A DNA stretch of 64,000 nucleotides. It comes from Lichenostomus cassidix (Eukaryota; Chordata; Aves; Passeriformes; Meliphagidae). The notes beneath the pieces are model-generated. The model was not told where the DNA came from. It ran no database searches and worked only from the letters and a program-made list of their open reading frames with translations. Position numbers and translations under genes: made by a program. This document shows, piece by piece, positions 62,601 through 64,000 of this stretch. Each line of letters opens with the position of its first letter. The stretch's first letter is position 1. The stretch is taken from positions 45,706,491 through 45,770,490 of the forward strand of contig CM039182.1 in the NCBI GenBank assembly GCA_008360975.2, in the 5' to 3' direction.

Positions 62601-63549
62601 AACCAATTGTAGAAATACATTGCTTTGTAAGCAATTGTATATGTAAGTGAAAGACTTGTTTTTCAGAATTTTGGTAAATTCTATAGGATACTTTTTCCAA
62701 TTTCTTCCATTGAAGTATGGTACCCAAAAGTGTGCAGTCATTGTGCACGGGTAGTATAAAATGTTTTGTATCTTGCATGTGGCGTTATGGCTTCTGCAGT
62801 GCTCCTGCCAAGAGGCAGTGAGTGCCAAGGCAGAACAATAATTACTTCATATGTTTTTAATAGCACATGTATATTAATAATGACCCAATCTGTCTTTTGT
62901 CTTTTTGGTGACATATTGTTGACTCACATTTAATTCATCGTCCTTCTCTAATCTCCAGATTCTTCTACTTAGTGCTGTTGCTTGCCATTCTCTGGTTTCC
63001 TGTGAGTCAATTGTCTGAGATCACATCAGATGTTTTATTTGAGTTTAGAGATGCTGTCTCTAAAGTTTAGAAATGCAGTGTATGTTATTACCCTGTCTAA
63101 TAAATAGTCTGGCATGATGAATTTTCTGTTACTTCAAACCTATGTACAGCTTTATTATTTACATATGTACTTTCTTATTAAAGGTTCCAGCATTTCATGT
63201 GAATGCATTTGTCTATAAGATTTGTTTGCTGCCCCATAGTTTTTCATCCAAAAGAATGCAGTTTTAGTTTCTAACTATTTAGTCTATTTTGTCTTCTCAA
63301 AGGGTCTTTCAGAAGTGTGTGTATATAGCTTTTGTTTATTTTTCTACTTTTCATTGGTGATTACTCCATTACAAAAAAGGTCTCTAACCTATTGGAATTT
63401 CTTTGGAAGGTCACCAAACCGTTGTTAGTTGCTTTTCCTAGACGGTTGAAATGTATCTTGTACAAGCTATAATGCTTTATGCTAATTTTATTTTGGGCTA
63501 TTATGTTTGGTGCAAATCATTCCTATAAAAAATGACTGTGGTATATAGT

Positions 63550-63870
63550 TGTGGTGGCTTAGTGTCTAAGTATCACACAGCTGCTCACTCACTTTCTCCC
63601 ACCTCCCACTGGCGGAATGGGAAGGAGAACCAGAAAAAGGTAGAACCTGGGGGTTGAGTCAAGAGCAGTTCAAAATTTGAAATAAATTAAATTATTATAA
63701 TGATGGTAATAGTAATGAAAAGAAGAGAGAAATAAAACCCAAGAAAAACAAAAACCACACAGTACAGTTGCTCACCACCCACTGACTGATTGATGCCCAG
63801 CCTGGCCCACATCAGTGATTAGCCCCTCACAGCCAACTCCTCATCATTTGAGTCTTCACAGTGTGCTTCC
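63550..63870 (+). mobile_element. Old LTR-like fragment of an avian endogenous retrovirus
   Basis: Begins TGTGGTGGCTTAG and contains 'cacacagctgctcactcact', an A-rich run with ATAATGATGGTAATAG-type sequence, and 'ttgctcaccacccactgact'. These are blocks I associate with an LTR family widespread in birds. No gag, pol or env frame is visible. The right boundary is unclear and the copy is diverged, so family and orientation are tentative. Confidence 0.6.
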
Positions 63871-64000
63871 AACAGTCCAACATAACAAATTGTTCCTGCT
63901 TGCTAAACCTGTGATGTCTTTTCTGTGATTGCCAAGAAGGAAACTAAAAGGATGGTGATTTTTTTGCTAGAGATGTAATTCACTGACTCATTTGACCACA

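Larger units (their letters stand above)
53445..64000 (+). other. BBS9 intron, continuing past the window
   Basis: More than 10.5 kb. It holds a GT-rich tract (57,289-57,361), a long sense CR1 (57,480-59,345), an inverted CR1 fragment (59,361-59,600), a candidate cryptic exon (57,031-57,086) and an LTR-like fragment at the end. The rest is AT-rich unique DNA with no recognised gene. Confidence 0.8.

Overview
This window is nuclear DNA from a bird. Several CR1 LINE copies are present, one ending in the typical ATTCTATG-type 3' octamer repeat. There is also an old LTR-like sequence of a kind common in avian genomes. Three conserved vertebrate genes were identified by joining exons at consensus GT-AG sites and comparing the peptides with remembered human proteins. 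Their order matches human 7p14.3 (FKBP9, NT5C3A, BBS9). The species cannot be fixed from the sequence.

Layout. (1) 1-11,300, + strand: the last six coding exons of FKBP9, covering the end of PPIase domain 2, domains 3 and 4, two EF-hands and a C-terminal HDEL signal. A 1.4 kb 3' UTR follows; the 5' exons lie off the left edge. (2) About 11.3-16.6 kb: convergent intergenic DNA with AT-rich simple sequence and CR1 scraps. (3) 17,653-44,346, - strand: complete NT5C3A coding sequence in nine exons (331 codons), with all catalytic HAD motifs. Its 21.9 kb first intron holds a perfect interferon-response element, a small CpG-rich patch with a CTCF-like site, and tandem repeats. (4) About 43.9-45.4 kb: a CpG island acting as head-to-head promoter for NT5C3A and BBS9. 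RP9, which lies between these genes in human, is not seen. (5) 44.8-64 kb, + strand: the 5' end of BBS9, with a probable noncoding first exon and four coding exons (about 147 residues of the beta-propeller). The introns carry two long dead CR1 copies, an inverted CR1 fragment and, at the right edge, an LTR-like fragment.

The genes do not form a pathway. FKBP9 is an ER-luminal prolyl isomerase, NT5C3A removes phosphate from pyrimidine nucleoside monophosphates, and BBS9 is a BBSome subunit for ciliary trafficking. The only structural link is the shared NT5C3A/BBS9 promoter region. I found no convincing new biological system. The best leads are regulatory: a possible interferon-driven internal NT5C3A promoter at about 25.7 kb, the CpG/CTCF patch at 37.6-37.9 kb, and a tRNA-Ser-like fragment in the divergent promoter. 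Most other open frames are unsupported noise in intronic or repeat DNA.
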